From: Gerris lacustris
Taxonomy: Eukaryota; Arthropoda; Insecta; Hemiptera; Gerridae
Reading direction: 5' to 3'
Assembly: GCA_951217055.1 (NCBI GenBank)
Contig: OX578282.1
Span: 42,398,329-42,462,328, forward strand
DNA length: 64,000 bases
Shown here one piece after another: positions 1 through 11,869 of the stretch. The stretch's first letter is position 1. Each line of letters begins with the position of its first letter. The notes under the pieces are model-generated. The model did no database searches, had not been told where the DNA came from, and saw only the letters and a program-made list of their open reading frames with translations. The translations under genes and the position numbers were made by a program.

Positions 1-1016
1 TTATAAACAACTACTTAAAGCAGACCGTTTTCCCAATGAAAAACATCAAACAAGAACTGAGTATAATACTAAATTTTTTAAAAGTTATTTAAAAAAAAAA
101 AAAAAAAATGCAGTGCAAATACTTTACAGCTATTAGATTTCCATACTTCGTTACTCTATATAGCTCAAACGCGTAATTAAATCATTAAAAAGGTAAAAAA
201 AAGCGAGTTAATAAAATTCTAGGTTATCGCGCAAACACCTTGAAATATAATTAATATAAAGCTTACGTGAACAGAATCTTGACTAAAAATTCTGCTGAAT
301 ATTATCAGTTATTGTGGTAAAAAAAAAAATAATAAAAAAATAAAAAATCATACATAACTTGAAGAATTCGCATTAATGACTTCAATCAAACTTAAATAGT
401 TTATACATAAATATTAATGATGAAAAGAAAAATAAAACCAGTCAAGCATTATTGACAACAGGATTTTAGCAGCTCAACAACTACTACTACTGCACTACTA
501 CTGCACTACTACTACACACTACTACTGCACGCAAACTACAACTACAGCTTAAGTTTAATTAGTGCTTAATTAAACTTTAAAAAAATAACCAGCAACAAGA
601 TGTTTAGTATTATGTTGCTACAGCATTGATTACTTCACTTGTATAGGTGTAATTCACTAATATATACAGTGTAAGATAGAGAATCCAAAGGGAATAATTT
701 TCTTATTTATGGTTTTCGAAAATAAATATTGTTATTTATAAAAACTCTTGCTTGTTCTTAAACCTCTTAAATTGGTAATATTTTCTTGATTTTGTATACA
801 GGATGTTCAGCTTCTTGAGAGAAGAGTAAACTACCCTTATTTTAGATGGTTTCAAAAAATACAATTTATAAAAAGTGGCTCAGAATTTTTTTAAAATACG
901 AGTAAATATTAAATAACAATTTATTTTATGAAAATAGAATACATTGCTTACAAATCAAGCATTTGTACCATATCTTACTTTGTTTTCTGAAAATAAACAA
1001 TAAGCTAACAACAAAA
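1..1016. other. AT-rich intergenic DNA
   Basis: No gene-like ORF or recognisable repeat is seen apart from homopolymer A runs and the short CTACTACTGCA-type array listed separately. Confidence 0.6.
479..533. repeat. Imperfect CTA/CTACTGCA microsatellite
   Basis: Short tandem stretch of CTACTACTGCA-like units with CTA triplet expansions and some CACA interruptions. It is a simple repeat with no coding context. Confidence 0.8.
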
Positions 1017-1608
1017 AATTTCAAGATAAAAAGAACTTTTTATATACTACGTTGTTAAATTTTCTGTTGAATCGTATGTAATGTTGATAATTAATATATA
1101 ATGTTAGTGAAAAAAAAAAAAAAAAATAGTTCCGAATGTATTTACTTCACATAAATGACAACCATCTAGAGAGCTGATCTTAAACCTATAAAAGGACAAA
1201 TCTTTGTACAACACCAAATCTAAACCGTGCCATCGATATATTTGCAATAATATAAATAATATAATCGATATTTCCTGTTTTGCTGTCCTTCAATGTTTAT
1301 CTATCACAAATTTGAGACCCGTCAAAATGAAGATTGCGTAAATATGGGACATGGCAAAACAAATAAAATAACTTCCGGATTTTTTCCGAACTAACTTTCC
1401 GTACAGCAAAATTTGCTGAAAACCAATTAAATTCTGCTGAAAGATGGCTAAAAGTATTTAAAAACTGCATTGTCATCGTGTTTTGAGCTATGCTAAAAGT
1501 TTCAAATGTCTAGCTATTCGGGAAGTTAGTTAGAAATCGATTGCCAGATTTGTACCGGACAAACAAACAAACAAACAAGAAAGCAAGCTAATAAAAACGT
1601 AGTAAAAT
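1017..1608 (+). mobile_element. Family A repeat, copy 1
   Basis: First of four copies of a dispersed element (others at 14395, 24720 and 33339). The core, 1045-1605, is 561 bp. It begins TACTACGTTGTTA and ends TAAAAACGTAGTA, so the ends form a roughly 13-bp terminal inverted repeat. A shared leader reading CAAGATAAAAAGAAC lies just outside the left end in every copy. The interior carries a (CAAA)n run after TTTGTACCGGA, a wording often found in the 3' regions of arthropod non-LTR elements. No ORF is present, so it is non-autonomous. The class is unsettled between a TIR-bearing DNA element and a LINE tail. Confidence 0.75.
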
Positions 1609-1775
1609 AGTTCACACTGCATTTTAATTATAAAAAAAAAAGTTTATGCCGGACACCTGGTTATTAGCATGGATGAGCTAAAGGAAAGAATTACACAGAA
1701 CATTGCTAATATTCCCTTAAGCACATTCAAAATGATAGTAGAAAATTTATAAATATAATCGAAATAAATGCAAAT

Positions 1776-1830
1776 AATTACAAGATAAAAAGAACATTTT
1801 ATATACTACGTTTTTAAATTTTCTGTTGAC
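1776..1830 (+). mobile_element. Family A fragment (left end only)
   Basis: About 55 bp repeat the leader CAAGATAAAAAGAAC and the first part of family A (TACTACGTTTTTA onward), then the match stops. It is a truncated copy or the relic of an adjacent insertion. Confidence 0.6.
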
Positions 1831-1849
1831 TAAATAAATAAATAGGTAA

Positions 1850-2600
1850 GGCGTGAAGTCTCACGTAAAAAGGGTTTCGTTGGTATTGTGAACACAAAAT
1901 TAGTAAGGGAGGAGGGGAGAAAAGTTTAGATTTTTCTTGACAAAATGGCGCGCAAATTAAACGTTAATAACAAGTGATATACCTACATTTTTGTAATCTA
2001 CTCTTCAATACCTTTCATTTGATACCCCACACAAAATTTAAAAAAAAATGTTACATGTTGTTTCAATTTGTACTGTAGGTGATGTAAACTAAGTTTCATT
2101 TAAATCTTTACGTTAGAACGTAAGACATCGGTAAAAACGTTGTTTTTTTTATTTTAATCGGTTTGGTCCGCTTTAATAAATTTAGCGATCTTTATCACTT
2201 CATAGTAGTGTCGGTGTTCGTTTTACTAAAAAAAAAATATTTCAAAAAGTTGTTTGTCTCATTAAATAGATGAGGTTAGAATTTTTTCACGCCGTCCAAA
2301 AATTCCAATTTTAAATTTGAAGCTTACGTTTACGCGAGCGTTGCGCGTCAACGCTTGGGCGGATAACGTTGTCCAACGAACTTGTCCCTGACATTGGTAA
2401 AATAAACATGTGTACCAAATTTTTACTAAGTCGGTCAACTTTTACACAAGTTATCGCCATCGGTAGATTTTGTGACGGTGATTTTGGTCATTTTTTTCGG
2501 ATTCACTCCCGGGCTCCAGAACGTGCCATAAGGAACTTCGTTCCAATAAGGACTAATATCAACGAGTACAGGATAATAGTGATGAATTTTAAATAGTTAA
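1850..2600 (+). mobile_element. Family B dispersed repeat, copy 1
   Basis: The part from about 2040 to 2545 matches, in reverse complement, two separate blocks at 36590-36840 and 38883-39128. The shared text includes a segment with the words ACGCGAGCGTTGCGCGT and a block describing TTTAGCGATCTTTATCACTT. The interior reads like the 3' non-coding part of an arthropod LINE. A 75-residue ORF at 2369-2596 opens with a non-ATG codon and is interrupted by stops in the second copy, so it is not treated as a gene. The true element ends are not resolved. Confidence 0.65.
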
Positions 2601-2619
2601 TAAATAGAGAATTCATATT

Positions 2620-3650
2620 ACAGTCAAGAAATGGTCTTAAATAATTAAAAAAAAAGAAGAAAATTAGCAAGAAACAAACGAAAAGAACATTTTATTGTCA
2701 CTAAAAACACCATTTTGAATAATTTATGAGGAAAATGAACGCTAAAAACTGAAACAATACAAAATATTCAGCATAATAACTGCGGCGAAATAAGCCATGA
2801 CATCATAGAGCTTAAATAATATTTCATCCTTTTTCTTGTCTTAGACAAATATGCTTGCTGATTGGCAGAGACTTGTTCTTTTAGAGGGCAATAGACTTTT
2901 ACAAAACAATATAACCAACATTCACACAAAATATAGAAGCTACAGGACAAAAAAACAATATTAGAGAAAAATTGTTTTCAATAATGTGTGAAAAAAATTG
3001 GCTGGGAAAAGGAAAGAAGTATATTTACAACTAAAATTCTCTTTTAAAAAATGAATAGTTAAAAATACAACTATAGAACGAAGAATGGAAGAATAGTAAG
3101 TACAACGGCCAGTACGGGAATATTCCTTTTTACATAATTAAGTCTATTATTTAATTGGCAATATTGTTAGAAGAGGCAGTGTGGAATTTTAAGTGTTTTT
3201 AATAACAATAAGCAGCTACTACTTATTTGCACTAATAATGGCAGATAAAATTTCTAAAAGTTTTAAGTGGAAGAATTGATGATGATAAAGGAACATTTAT
3301 ATTGCAAAGTTAAACAAGATATCTTTGCTTCTTTAATGCCTTTATATCCCAACCATTGTTATCTACGAGTATTTACCTTCAAGCACCACTAATAAAAAGT
3401 TGAAAGCGTTTGAAAAAGCAAATTTTAATGAGCTTTAATAGAGCAGGAAGACGTCATGTTTAAGTTAAAAGGCTTCCGAGTTGAGAGTAGTTACAAGATA
3501 TGATTTCCAGGTCAAGTCCGCTGCGAAAACACTACATTGAATAAAATTCAAAGAACGAAATTGATCAGAATAATAATCAAATCTGCTACTAAGTTATAGA
3601 AAAAAGGCTTGAATTAAACATAGTTTAACAGTGGGAATCAGTTTAGTTGT
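2620..3650. other. AT-rich intergenic DNA
   Basis: Nothing supported is seen on either strand. Short ORFs here have no codon structure or splice context. Confidence 0.55.
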
Positions 3651-3722
3651 GGCGGGGTTAGCCGAGTCGTTAGAGTACTCACAAAAAACACGTGAAACCC
3701 AATTCCCTGAGTACTAACATTT
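3650..3722 (+). mobile_element. tRNA-like (Ser-type A box) retroposon relic
   Basis: The segment begins GGCGGGGTTAGCCGAGTCG, which resembles the 5' part and A box of a class II (Ser/Leu) tRNA and the better-preserved copy at 49703. The downstream part is divergent and no convincing B box remains. It is best read as a decayed SINE head. Confidence 0.4.
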
Positions 3723-3911
3723 CTAGTAATCATTTGATAACATCGCGGACTAACAACCCCATGGTGAGAAAATTAAAGCAATGTTTGACAAAGGCTACCT
3801 CGATTTTCAATAAATTCCTTGTTTCTTTCATGCTTAGGAACTTAAGTAATCAATCAACAAATACGAAACACTTCGCTTAGTTTGAATATAGGGCCAAACT
3901 ATTTCTAATTT

Positions 3912-4276
3912 TAAGAGAGAAGGAGATTTGTTGGAATAAAAGTCCGATAGGTGTAGTTTATGTTTTTATTATCAGAGCTTTCGCTCAGGGAGCTCATTCA
4001 CCTCGATAGACATTATGTGTAATCTAAAAATTTTTAAAATTATACCGTTTTTTCAAGTATTTTTCATATTTCTTGATAAATATGTTAAATTATGTTATAA
4101 TTTATAAAAACTATAATTACGTGCTCTACATTATGCTGTCAATTTTTGAGTTTATACTATTTGTACACCTTATTTGATCACTGATGAAGCTCAGGCTCCC
4201 TGAGCGAAAGCTCTGACAATAAAAACATAAACTACACCTGTCGGACTTTTATTCCAACAAATCTCCTTCTCTCTTA
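3912..4276. mobile_element. 365-bp fold-back MITE with about 80-bp inverted arms
   Basis: The left arm (about 3912-3992) and right arm (about 4195-4276) are near-perfect inverted repeats, starting TAAGAGAGAAGGAG and ending at GCTTTCGCTCAGGGAGC. The loop is about 200 bp and AT-rich. TA dinucleotides sit at both outer edges, which would fit a Tc1/mariner-type duplication but is weak evidence in AT-rich DNA. There is no transposase ORF. Confidence 0.8.
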
Positions 4277-4279
4277 TAT

Positions 4280-6320
4280 ATATTCTACAAGTCCACTAAA
4301 TACCCCTTCTATTTGTATTTCTAATTTTCTTCGTCTTTTCAAGTAAAAATTCAAAAATAAGGCGGTGACTAAGGAACTATCAAAGGACATCTTAAAATCT
4401 ATAAAACAAATAACAATTTAAATTCATTTTTATTTTTTATAAAAAATGTGGGTTTAAATATAATAGTTCAGGGTTGAGGACAGGTTGCCTGCTTTGAATT
4501 TATAATTAAGTCTTAAAGAATACAGTGCGATAAACAAAGATAAGTTGAACAACAAAGCATCAACTTAAAAGGAATTGACAAAGGTCGTTTGTTTCTGTTT
4601 GTAAAAAAAGAGAATCTACGATTCATTCGATTAAAATTAAATAAAAAACTTGATATCCTACAAATGTTTTCTGCGGGCAGAAACAAGATAATAAAAAAAT
4701 AAAAAATAAAAAAATAAAATAAAAAAAATAGCAAAAATCATTTCACATAAACGAATAGTAAAGTAAATAATTATCACATTAGTAGACACGTGGTCCACGG
4801 TCAAAGGTATAAAAGTGTTGACCGTCTATGGGAGAACAAGTTATTTTGTTTCCAATGTCAACAAGTTTCGTCCTTACGCACAAGTGTAAGGTTAAAATTC
4901 TGAATGGGCACTTTGACGGTCAATGATCACGTGACCTTAGATTTCAACCGATTAAGGCAAATCAATTAAAAATAAGTAGGTAATTATGTTTGATTCATAG
5001 AGTAAGTAATTGTGTTCCAACTGACAATTTTGAAGGTAATTTACCAAGTATGGCATGTAAATAGTAAACGTAAATTCGCAATTAAAAAATCAAATCAAAT
5101 AACGATTACGACTTCAGAACCGTTCTGAGAGCGGACGTATGCTGAGCTGAGCATATTGGCCCAAATAATAGTCAAAACTAGTTCGAAAAGAATGTTTTTT
5201 TTTTACGAGCACAGCGATAAAGTTCTAATAATGCCTTAATTGGAATAAACGTTGCCACGTAGCCAGAGTGTGCAATCCAATATTATTTATAAGTAGGCCT
5301 TCCTCGTCTCATTATGAATAGTTAGCCGGCTATTCGCTTTACGTTCCGACTTAAGACTTTAAGACAAAAGGAAAACTCTATGTATCGGTCAGCGAGCAAA
5401 CAAGATAGGTACCCTAAAAAATCGGTCTGAGACTAACTTTTTTTTTTAGACTCAGGGAACCTCAAAACTTGTAAATCCATAAAAATCTCAAAATAGAATT
5501 TTTACAATATCTACTTTCTCTTAATATGAGAAAGTAAAAAGAGAGTGTTGTCATTGTCTAATAAATGAATGAATATAGGCAGCTAAACGTCGGAACCTAC
5601 ACTCATTGAAACGTCACTATATATGACGTTTCATCATGAAGATTTAAACGTGATGTTTTAAGTATTTGAAACTACCTAGGACTCTCTAGTATCTATGTCC
5701 GAGACTTTCTACATATGACTAGAATCCTTTTTTTTCTTACTATAAGTAAAATTAACATTAAATATGAAAAATTTGAGCCTCCGCAAATGCTTAGCCTTTT
5801 AAAAAAATGTTGTAACTTTTATTTAGTCTTTTTATAATACTATTTTTGATTGAGAACTATTTCTTCTGTATAGAGGATAAGCATTATGATATATTAAATT
5901 CACGATAATATTAATATGTTATATATTCAATCAATGTATTAAATAAAGAAACAGACAAATATATTGTGAGTGTGAATGTGGATTTTTAAATTGAATAATT
6001 TAACTCTTGCCATTATGAATATGGGATCAGTTCAATGGAATAATCGTCTGTCAATCTTTGTTTCCATAATTATAATAAGAGACCCTATATTCCTTGAACT
6101 AGTAATATTAAAGAACAATTCTGAAGCAAAGAATTTTATTGTTTGTGCACGAATAATAATTACTGAATGGTTTGAATCGTAGAATCCTACGTGAAGATAG
6201 TACTCAGTAGGAAGTAGTACACGGACTTATGTCCGTCTGTATTATTAAAGTTTTTCAAACAGGGCAGCATTAGTGGTACGGCCTGGTTAACAAGTCGAAT
6301 TTTACAATATTTCGTAATAA
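4280..6320. other. Intergenic DNA with small inverted repeats
   Basis: No gene is seen. A weak inverted repeat (about 25 bp, CACGTGGTC...GGTCAAAG) brackets about 4785-4935 and may be a decayed MITE. A perfect 10-bp stem, TGAAACGTCA, lies at 5607-5632. Confidence 0.5.
5440..5541 (+). mobile_element. Family C tail with terminal hairpin
   Basis: A 3' fragment of family C, reading GACTCAGGGAACCTCAAAA and ending in the hairpin TACTTTCTC/GAGAAAGTA at 5512-5536 followed by an A run. The same tail recurs at 13372, 40106, 42687, 45459, 45927, 56884 and 62316. Confidence 0.65.
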
Positions 6321-6399
6321 AACTTTTTTGCAAGAAGTATTACAATACTGCCAATAAGAGACGTGGCAAATCCCGACGTTTCGGAATCTATGCAGGGGT

Positions 6400-6660
6400 A
6401 ATTTCTTTCCTGAAATCTCAAAGGCAGCGGAAGGATTTTGACCAATCTAAAGAACACGAAATTTTTTATGTCTCCAACCTGAAAAATTCCTACACAGAAA
6501 TCTGTTTCAGACATCAGGAAATATTAATGGTCTCGGGTCTGTCTGTCGTTCAAAATTTCATCGAAAATTTGTTCGAACCAACATATCTTAAACTTGGACT
6601 ATTAGTTTGATTTTAATGAACTTTCAATAGTAGGCAGATCGCAATTATCCCATTTTTGGA
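6400..6660 (+). mobile_element. Family D repeat fragment
   Basis: This shares the words CAGAAATCTGTTTCAGACATCA and TTTTTTATGTCTCC with fragments at 11245, 15580, 16215 (minus), 43010 and 57640 (minus). The GTCTGTCTGTC run is common in arthropod LINE 3' regions. No ORF is retained. Confidence 0.5.
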
Positions 6661-6879
6661 CCCATAATAATTTCAACTTTTCAACTCTTTTCTCTTTCCA
6701 AAGCGCACATTTTTTTTTACCGCTTTTATCTTAAAAATGTACGATTTGTTGAAAGAAGCCTATAGATCGTCTAATATAAATTTCAACCGTCCTCGCAATA
6801 TAAATATTGCGCTTAATTGATCCATTTATTAATGAAATGGCACAAAAAAATTAAACAACAGGGAGAGGGGGAGGGATTT

Positions 6880-7025
6880 AAATTAATTAAATAATAATGT
6901 TTCTTAGAAATAGAGAGCCTATATGGAGGTCATCTTAAGATAATAATGGGTTATAATAGCAAAATATGATTGTACTACGCGAGGAAACTATGTGCCACAC
7001 AAATTGGCAGACTATTTTGAGTAAT
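6880..7025 (+). mobile_element. Family D second-module fragment
   Basis: It carries the degenerate phrase ACGCGAGGAAACTATGTGCC then AAATTGGCAGACTATTTT, also seen at 16420-16530 and 43305-43432. In the 43-kb copy this module follows the main family D block directly. Confidence 0.45.
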
Positions 7026-7029
7026 TTTC

Positions 7030-7652
7030 GTCATATTGTAAGATTTCGGCGATATTCTGAGACATTTTGAGTTGTTTGCTAGTTGTGACGAGTCCTGGAC
7101 AAGTACAAAGGTAATGTTCTTTTCCAGATAAATTCATGAATTAGTTTGGAGTGTTCTGTCAGTTTCTTCTATAAAAAATGTTCGTATTCCGAATTTTCAA
7201 TCCATATTTTTGCAGCAGAATTTGTAATCGTAAGGTTCTGTTAAAATCTATAGCAGTAGTAGGTGAGTTAAAACGTATATACCTAAAGTTCTAGCGGTCT
7301 TCGCTCTTTGGCGTTGGATCCAACGTAATTTCTATTAAAACTCAACCATTTAAGAAGGTTATTCTATTTTTATTATTAAGTACCTACTTAATACAAGTCA
7401 TAAATGGAAATAGATCTAAAGAATACTTTTAATACACTAGTCACTGACCACTTTCTCAACCAAAAAATGTTTTGGTTTGTTTTTGCATTTTTCTTGACTA
7501 TTGTTAAGAAATACGAAAATTAAAAACTACCAGCTATTGTTTTAAGGGAAAAAGTTATCGAAAGACAACAACAGAGTTATATTTCCCACAGATAGCAACT
7601 AACTTATTATCAAACCGTAGATGAAAGCTCTCTCTCTCTCTCTCTCTATCTA

Positions 7653-7697
<45 letters not shown>

Positions 7698-9450
7698 AGT
7701 TAACGAAAATGTTTTACTGTGTTTTATGTTGTTATTAACAAGTTTGCAGAAAACGTTTCAAAATAGCAAATGGGCCACAAAAAAAGGCGAATCTAAAGGA
7801 ATTTTAGAGAGGAGATACTTTCAACAATCAATGATTTTTTTTAGTATTATGACCTCGAAAACAAATAGATTTTAATCTTTTAACCTAATAATCAAAAATT
7901 AAATCGGTGTCAAACAAAACTTCCGTCAAAAAAACGTGATGGATACAAGGTTAAGAATAGACACTTTATCCTGACGATTTCTCAGATGTAGCTTGAACAC
8001 CTAAATATATCATATCTCCGGCAGCGGATGCATACATAAGCATTAAATTAATAAAAGCCATAAACATAAATCGATAACTACTGTTAATTTTTAATTATGG
8101 ATTTGAGTTAATTAATTCTATAAGATGCTTCTTTGTCAGTAAGTACGAAACTTTAGGAACACACCTTTTGATTTACATCATATAAACAATATATATTGAG
8201 TACATTTTTACTATGTTATCAACAAGAAGTTCTGGACTTTGCGCTGATGACCGTGACATAAAAGGATTAGGTACCGACGTTTCAAACCCAGTGTTCAGGG
8301 AAGTAAGTTAACCAGCATTTTCAAGTAAGTCCTTGTTGTTCTAAGGAGATATTGTGTACTATCTAATTGAAGTAACTAAGTACGTTGGTAACTAACCAAC
8401 ATACTAATCCTTGACGCAGTTTATCCACGCAAGCCCTAGTACTTCATATAAAGACCAACAGCGAAAGCCCACCAAATAGTACATGTTATAATTTTGTTTA
8501 AAAAAAAAAAACTCTCACTAACTATGTACACATTTATTGTAAATATATATAAATATATTGAGAAATTTGTAAAATTAAAAAAGTAGAGAATAGATCAAAT
8601 TTATTCCTTAATTGATTTCATGATTAAAAAAAGTTTATTTACAAAAAAAATATTATAATAATTACACATATAAAATAAAATATAATTTTTTCAAATAAAA
8701 TATATAAAACATCATGAAAGACTCTCTTATTATTCTGCTCTTTAATTTAGGAAATTAATATATAATCGTAATCAGAAAATAAAGAACAATAAAATAAACA
8801 TAATTGAAGTTAGAAAAGTACCTATGATATAAAACATATTTTAACTATTTGATAAATAAAAAAAGAGTGAAAACCAAAGGCTAAGAGCAATTATACAATT
8901 TATGCCTGACAATTTGTCAATAATTTATTATTAAAGAAAAAAGTTTTAAATGTTCTTCACCGCCACTGATCGAACTATACAGTCAAAATTATTTACAAGT
9001 AGCTTTAACAAGTGGATAGAGCTTAAATTTAGACCTGTATACTTCAATTTCTAGCGATCAACAAAAAAGTGTTATTATAAAGTATTCAAACAAAAAGAAA
9101 ACATACTAGTACAAATCTATTTTAATAATAATCAGTGCTGTTTTAAAACATATGTATACAGAACTTATATTTCTGATTGAACGAGGAATATAAGCTTTTT
9201 ACAAACATGAAAGGATTTTAAAAATAATAGGAAAATATAAAGCATTTAAAAAAGTAGGCCATTAAAAGGCACATCTAACAATTAAACAAGAAAATAATAC
9301 AAAAAAAAAAATCTTAAAACGTTAATTACACGATAAAAAATTAAATTGATGATATAAAAGAAACAAAAAAAAAAAACAAAAAAAAAAAAAACGAAACGAA
9401 TAAAGAAAATTAGAAATATTAAAAACTGTAAGATTTATTTTTCCAAAATA
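7030..9450. other. AT-rich intergenic DNA
   Basis: Apart from the microsatellite at 7628-7690 and many short A runs, no gene, tRNA or clear transposon end is seen. Confidence 0.5.
7628..7690. repeat. (CT)n-(TA)n compound microsatellite
   Basis: A CT dinucleotide run passes through CTAT units into a TA dinucleotide run. The overlapping 84-residue ORF (7621-7875) owes its tyrosine/isoleucine stretch to this repeat. Confidence 0.95.
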
Positions 9451-9745
9451 ACATCATTAGCTCAATTGTTTAACTTTGATGGATGAATAACAGATCTGGG
9501 TTTAATTCTAGGACCGTCCTTCAATTCGGGCCCTCTCGCTCGGTGTTCACCCAGCATGGCCATACAAATGGGCAAATGGGGTAGCTGCTTACCTGAAATG
9601 GCGACTAACTGGTTGCTTATACCAAAAGTTTATACAGCTGATGGAGCGAAACACTAACCCTGTGCCATCCATTACATACATAGTTGTACAAGCCCTTTGG
9701 CAGGCCATAGGCCCTCAGGATGTAACACACACGGAGTAAGCTAGT
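9450..9745 (+). mobile_element. tRNA-derived SINE candidate (SINE-3)
   Basis: A box-like TAGCTCAATTG at 9458-9468 is followed about 40 bp later by B box-like GGGTTTAATTCT at 9498-9509, the spacing expected of a class I tRNA promoter. A GC-richer body follows, with CATGGCCATACAAATGGGCA and then a segment to about 9745, where the next MITE begins. Only one copy is visible in this window, so dispersal is an inference. Confidence 0.5.
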
Positions 9746-9753
9746 CATGTATA

Positions 9754-10086
9754 AGGCCTCGGGTACAATACGAGCGGTGAGCGGCAGCGATGCCGCTTAA
9801 GTTTATGTTTACATTGAGTACAATGGAAGTGGAGGATGCCCGGTTATAACAAACATAAGCGTCTGAGCAAAAAATATTGCCGCTTGCTGATTACCGGTTA
9901 CCGCTGAGCGTAGACATTAATTTTCGCTCACCGCTCAGTCTTTTCAGTTGATTGGAAACTCTCGTCAAGGACGGCAAGGAACTGAAGAAATATCGTCCAG
10001 CCTATTACTTTCGCTGTTATCGTTGCCAGCGCCGCTCACCTCTCTACCGCTCTGACGCCCACCGCTGACATCGTATCCTAGACTTA
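9754..10086 (+). mobile_element. GGGTAC-ended MITE, copy 1
   Basis: The ends read GGGTACAATACGAGCGG on the left and, inverted, AGGATACGATG on the right. The interior contains many GCCGCTC/GAGCGGT words and matches the reverse complement of 60714-61025. The two copies lie 51 kb apart in opposite orientation. No transposase is encoded. Confidence 0.75.
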
Positions 10087-10189
10087 GCACTAGCCCATAA
10101 AAATAAAGTTTTTACTGTATATTCTTTGTAAAAATGCAATTATATAGAAACACTCTTTGAACATTTTCATTACAATAACGGTTATTGAG

Positions 10190-10495
10190 TTTTTACAAGC
10201 TATGTCGTTAATCAGTAAAGTTAGGGAGGGGGCCCCTAAATTTGATAACATGATTTTGTATTGATAAAGAGTCTATGAGCAAAGTTTCAGCTCGATTGGA
10301 TGGCTGGAAGAGGGTTAATTTGCCCTCCAAAGATTTTGACGTCAGACGACAGGCACTCATAAACAAAAGTGAAATTACTACAAAAGTTTTAATTTAAATC
10401 AAATTATAATTATTATTTACTACGGGAAACTGACAGTGAAAAATACACTCCCGCGCCGGGATTTAAACTTTCCGTAGTATGAAAACTACCAAAAA
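10190..10495 (-). mobile_element. SINE-4/mosaic retroposon fragment
   Basis: Read on the minus strand, the unit starts with CCCGGCGCGGGAGTGTAT (the 3' half of a tRNA-like head, shared with 36564-36583). It runs through an AT-rich linker shared with 39545-39600, then into a LINE-like tail containing a ...CAATCGAGCTGAAACTTTG... phrase. The shared pieces are joined to different partners elsewhere, suggesting module shuffling. Confidence 0.5.
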
Positions 10496-11240
10496 CTTAA
10501 AAATGGAATACAAAAGTTTTATAAAAGTAAAAGTATTGCGATGCCATAAAAATGAGATTATGATTGATTTAAAACTTTTTAAGATTTCGAATAAGAATGT
10601 CATTGAATGTCCTTCAATTGACCATTAGGCATGTTAAAAAAGAAACATCAAAAAAGTCATTTTGCAAATACAAATCCATCTTCAACTGCTAATCCTAAGA
10701 ATAAATAAAACACTTTTTGTAAAATATTACTTAACGTCGTAATATAAACTTAAACAATAAAACAATTTAGTATCATGAGATGCCTTTGTGTACACATATA
10801 CCTTTATTGAATATTTGGACTTCTTGTTATAACTACATTTATAAATAATCAACACAAAATTCGTTTTCAGAATAAATAAAAAATAAAAAAGTATTGTTAG
10901 AATTATATAAAAGCAAACACTTAAAAACAAAATGTAAGCAAACAGAAACCCTCTTATATTTGCTACCCTCAAGGTCGCGTAAAAAATACTTAACAATTTA
11001 CAAACATATTTACAATACAAATGTAAGTTACAAGATAATAATAATTCAAGTAAAAAATTGTAAAAGAAATAACTTAGTTTATAAATTAACTAAATGGTTA
11101 AAAAAGTGTTGTTTCTTTATTTGAAAAAGATAAGATTAGTTACTTTGATGTTATAATTGAGATGTTATAATTCTAAGCTCTAATGAGACTCTTCTGTAAT
11201 AAATTATTTACTTAATTTATTATCGTGGCTCAATAATTAT
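10496..11240. other. AT-rich intergenic DNA
   Basis: The overlapping opposite-strand ORFs at 10727-11124 are AT-driven and have no supporting features. Nothing else is seen. Confidence 0.5.
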
Positions 11241-11244
11241 TTTT

Positions 11245-11465
11245 TTGCTTTCGAGCTTACCGAAGGTATGGAAAGGATTATGATTATTCTGAAAAACCAT
11301 TTTTTTTTGTCTCCGAATTCAATCATTTCTAGAAAGAAATCAGTTTTGGATATCAGTGTCTGTCTGTTGATCCGTTGATCGTTCAACAGTTTTGCAAACC
11401 ATTACATCTTAAAAAAAGACCAGTCATGCACCATGATTTAATGAGCGAATTTGCATTGAAATCTG
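11245..11465 (+). mobile_element. Family D repeat fragment
   Basis: It starts TTGCTTTCGAGCTTACCGAAG and continues through the CAGTTTTGGATATCAG and GTCTGTCTG words that align with 15580-15700 and with the minus-strand copy at 16215-16425. Confidence 0.5.
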
Positions 11466-11519
11466 CGTATTATTTGCTTATGATAATATAGGAAAATATT
11501 GGTTTAGAATTTGGATGAG

Positions 11520-11860
11520 TGAAAGAAAAAGTACACAGGGGTGCGGGGTACAAAAGTCAAAATAGAATATATACCCTTCAAGAGTCATGTCGTTGGAAAG
11601 CTCTTTAAGAGTACAGTAATTGTTGTTGTGTACACTTTTGTAATATTTTCATAAAAGAGGGGTGTAAAATGGAGAAACACGTTTTTATGCCATTTTTTTT
11701 ACCCTAAATTGTCCAAATTTGACCCCTAAATGGACTCCAAAAATGCTGGCCTACGAAATCATCCTTTCTTTTGATATTATTGACATTTTAAAATTTGTTT
11801 GGATTTTTTAAGAGCATCCTAGCGTGAGATATCGTCTGGAATGACACACATATATATATA
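11520..11860 (+). mobile_element. Family G fragment
   Basis: It shares GTACAAA, a GTTGGAAAGCTCTT word and a downstream TTTTCAT...GGGTGTAA block, in the same order, with 38530-38670 inside the large insertion at 36841-38882. It ends near the palindrome ACACATATATATATATGTGT (about 11845-11866). Confidence 0.45.
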
Positions 11861-11869
11861 TGTGTTTTA

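Noticed and set aside
2369..2596. 75-residue ORF
   Set aside because: It opens on a non-ATG codon and lies in family B; the other family B copy has stops and indels in this frame.
7621..7875. 84-residue ORF with Tyr-Ile run
   Set aside because: Produced by the CT/TA microsatellite.
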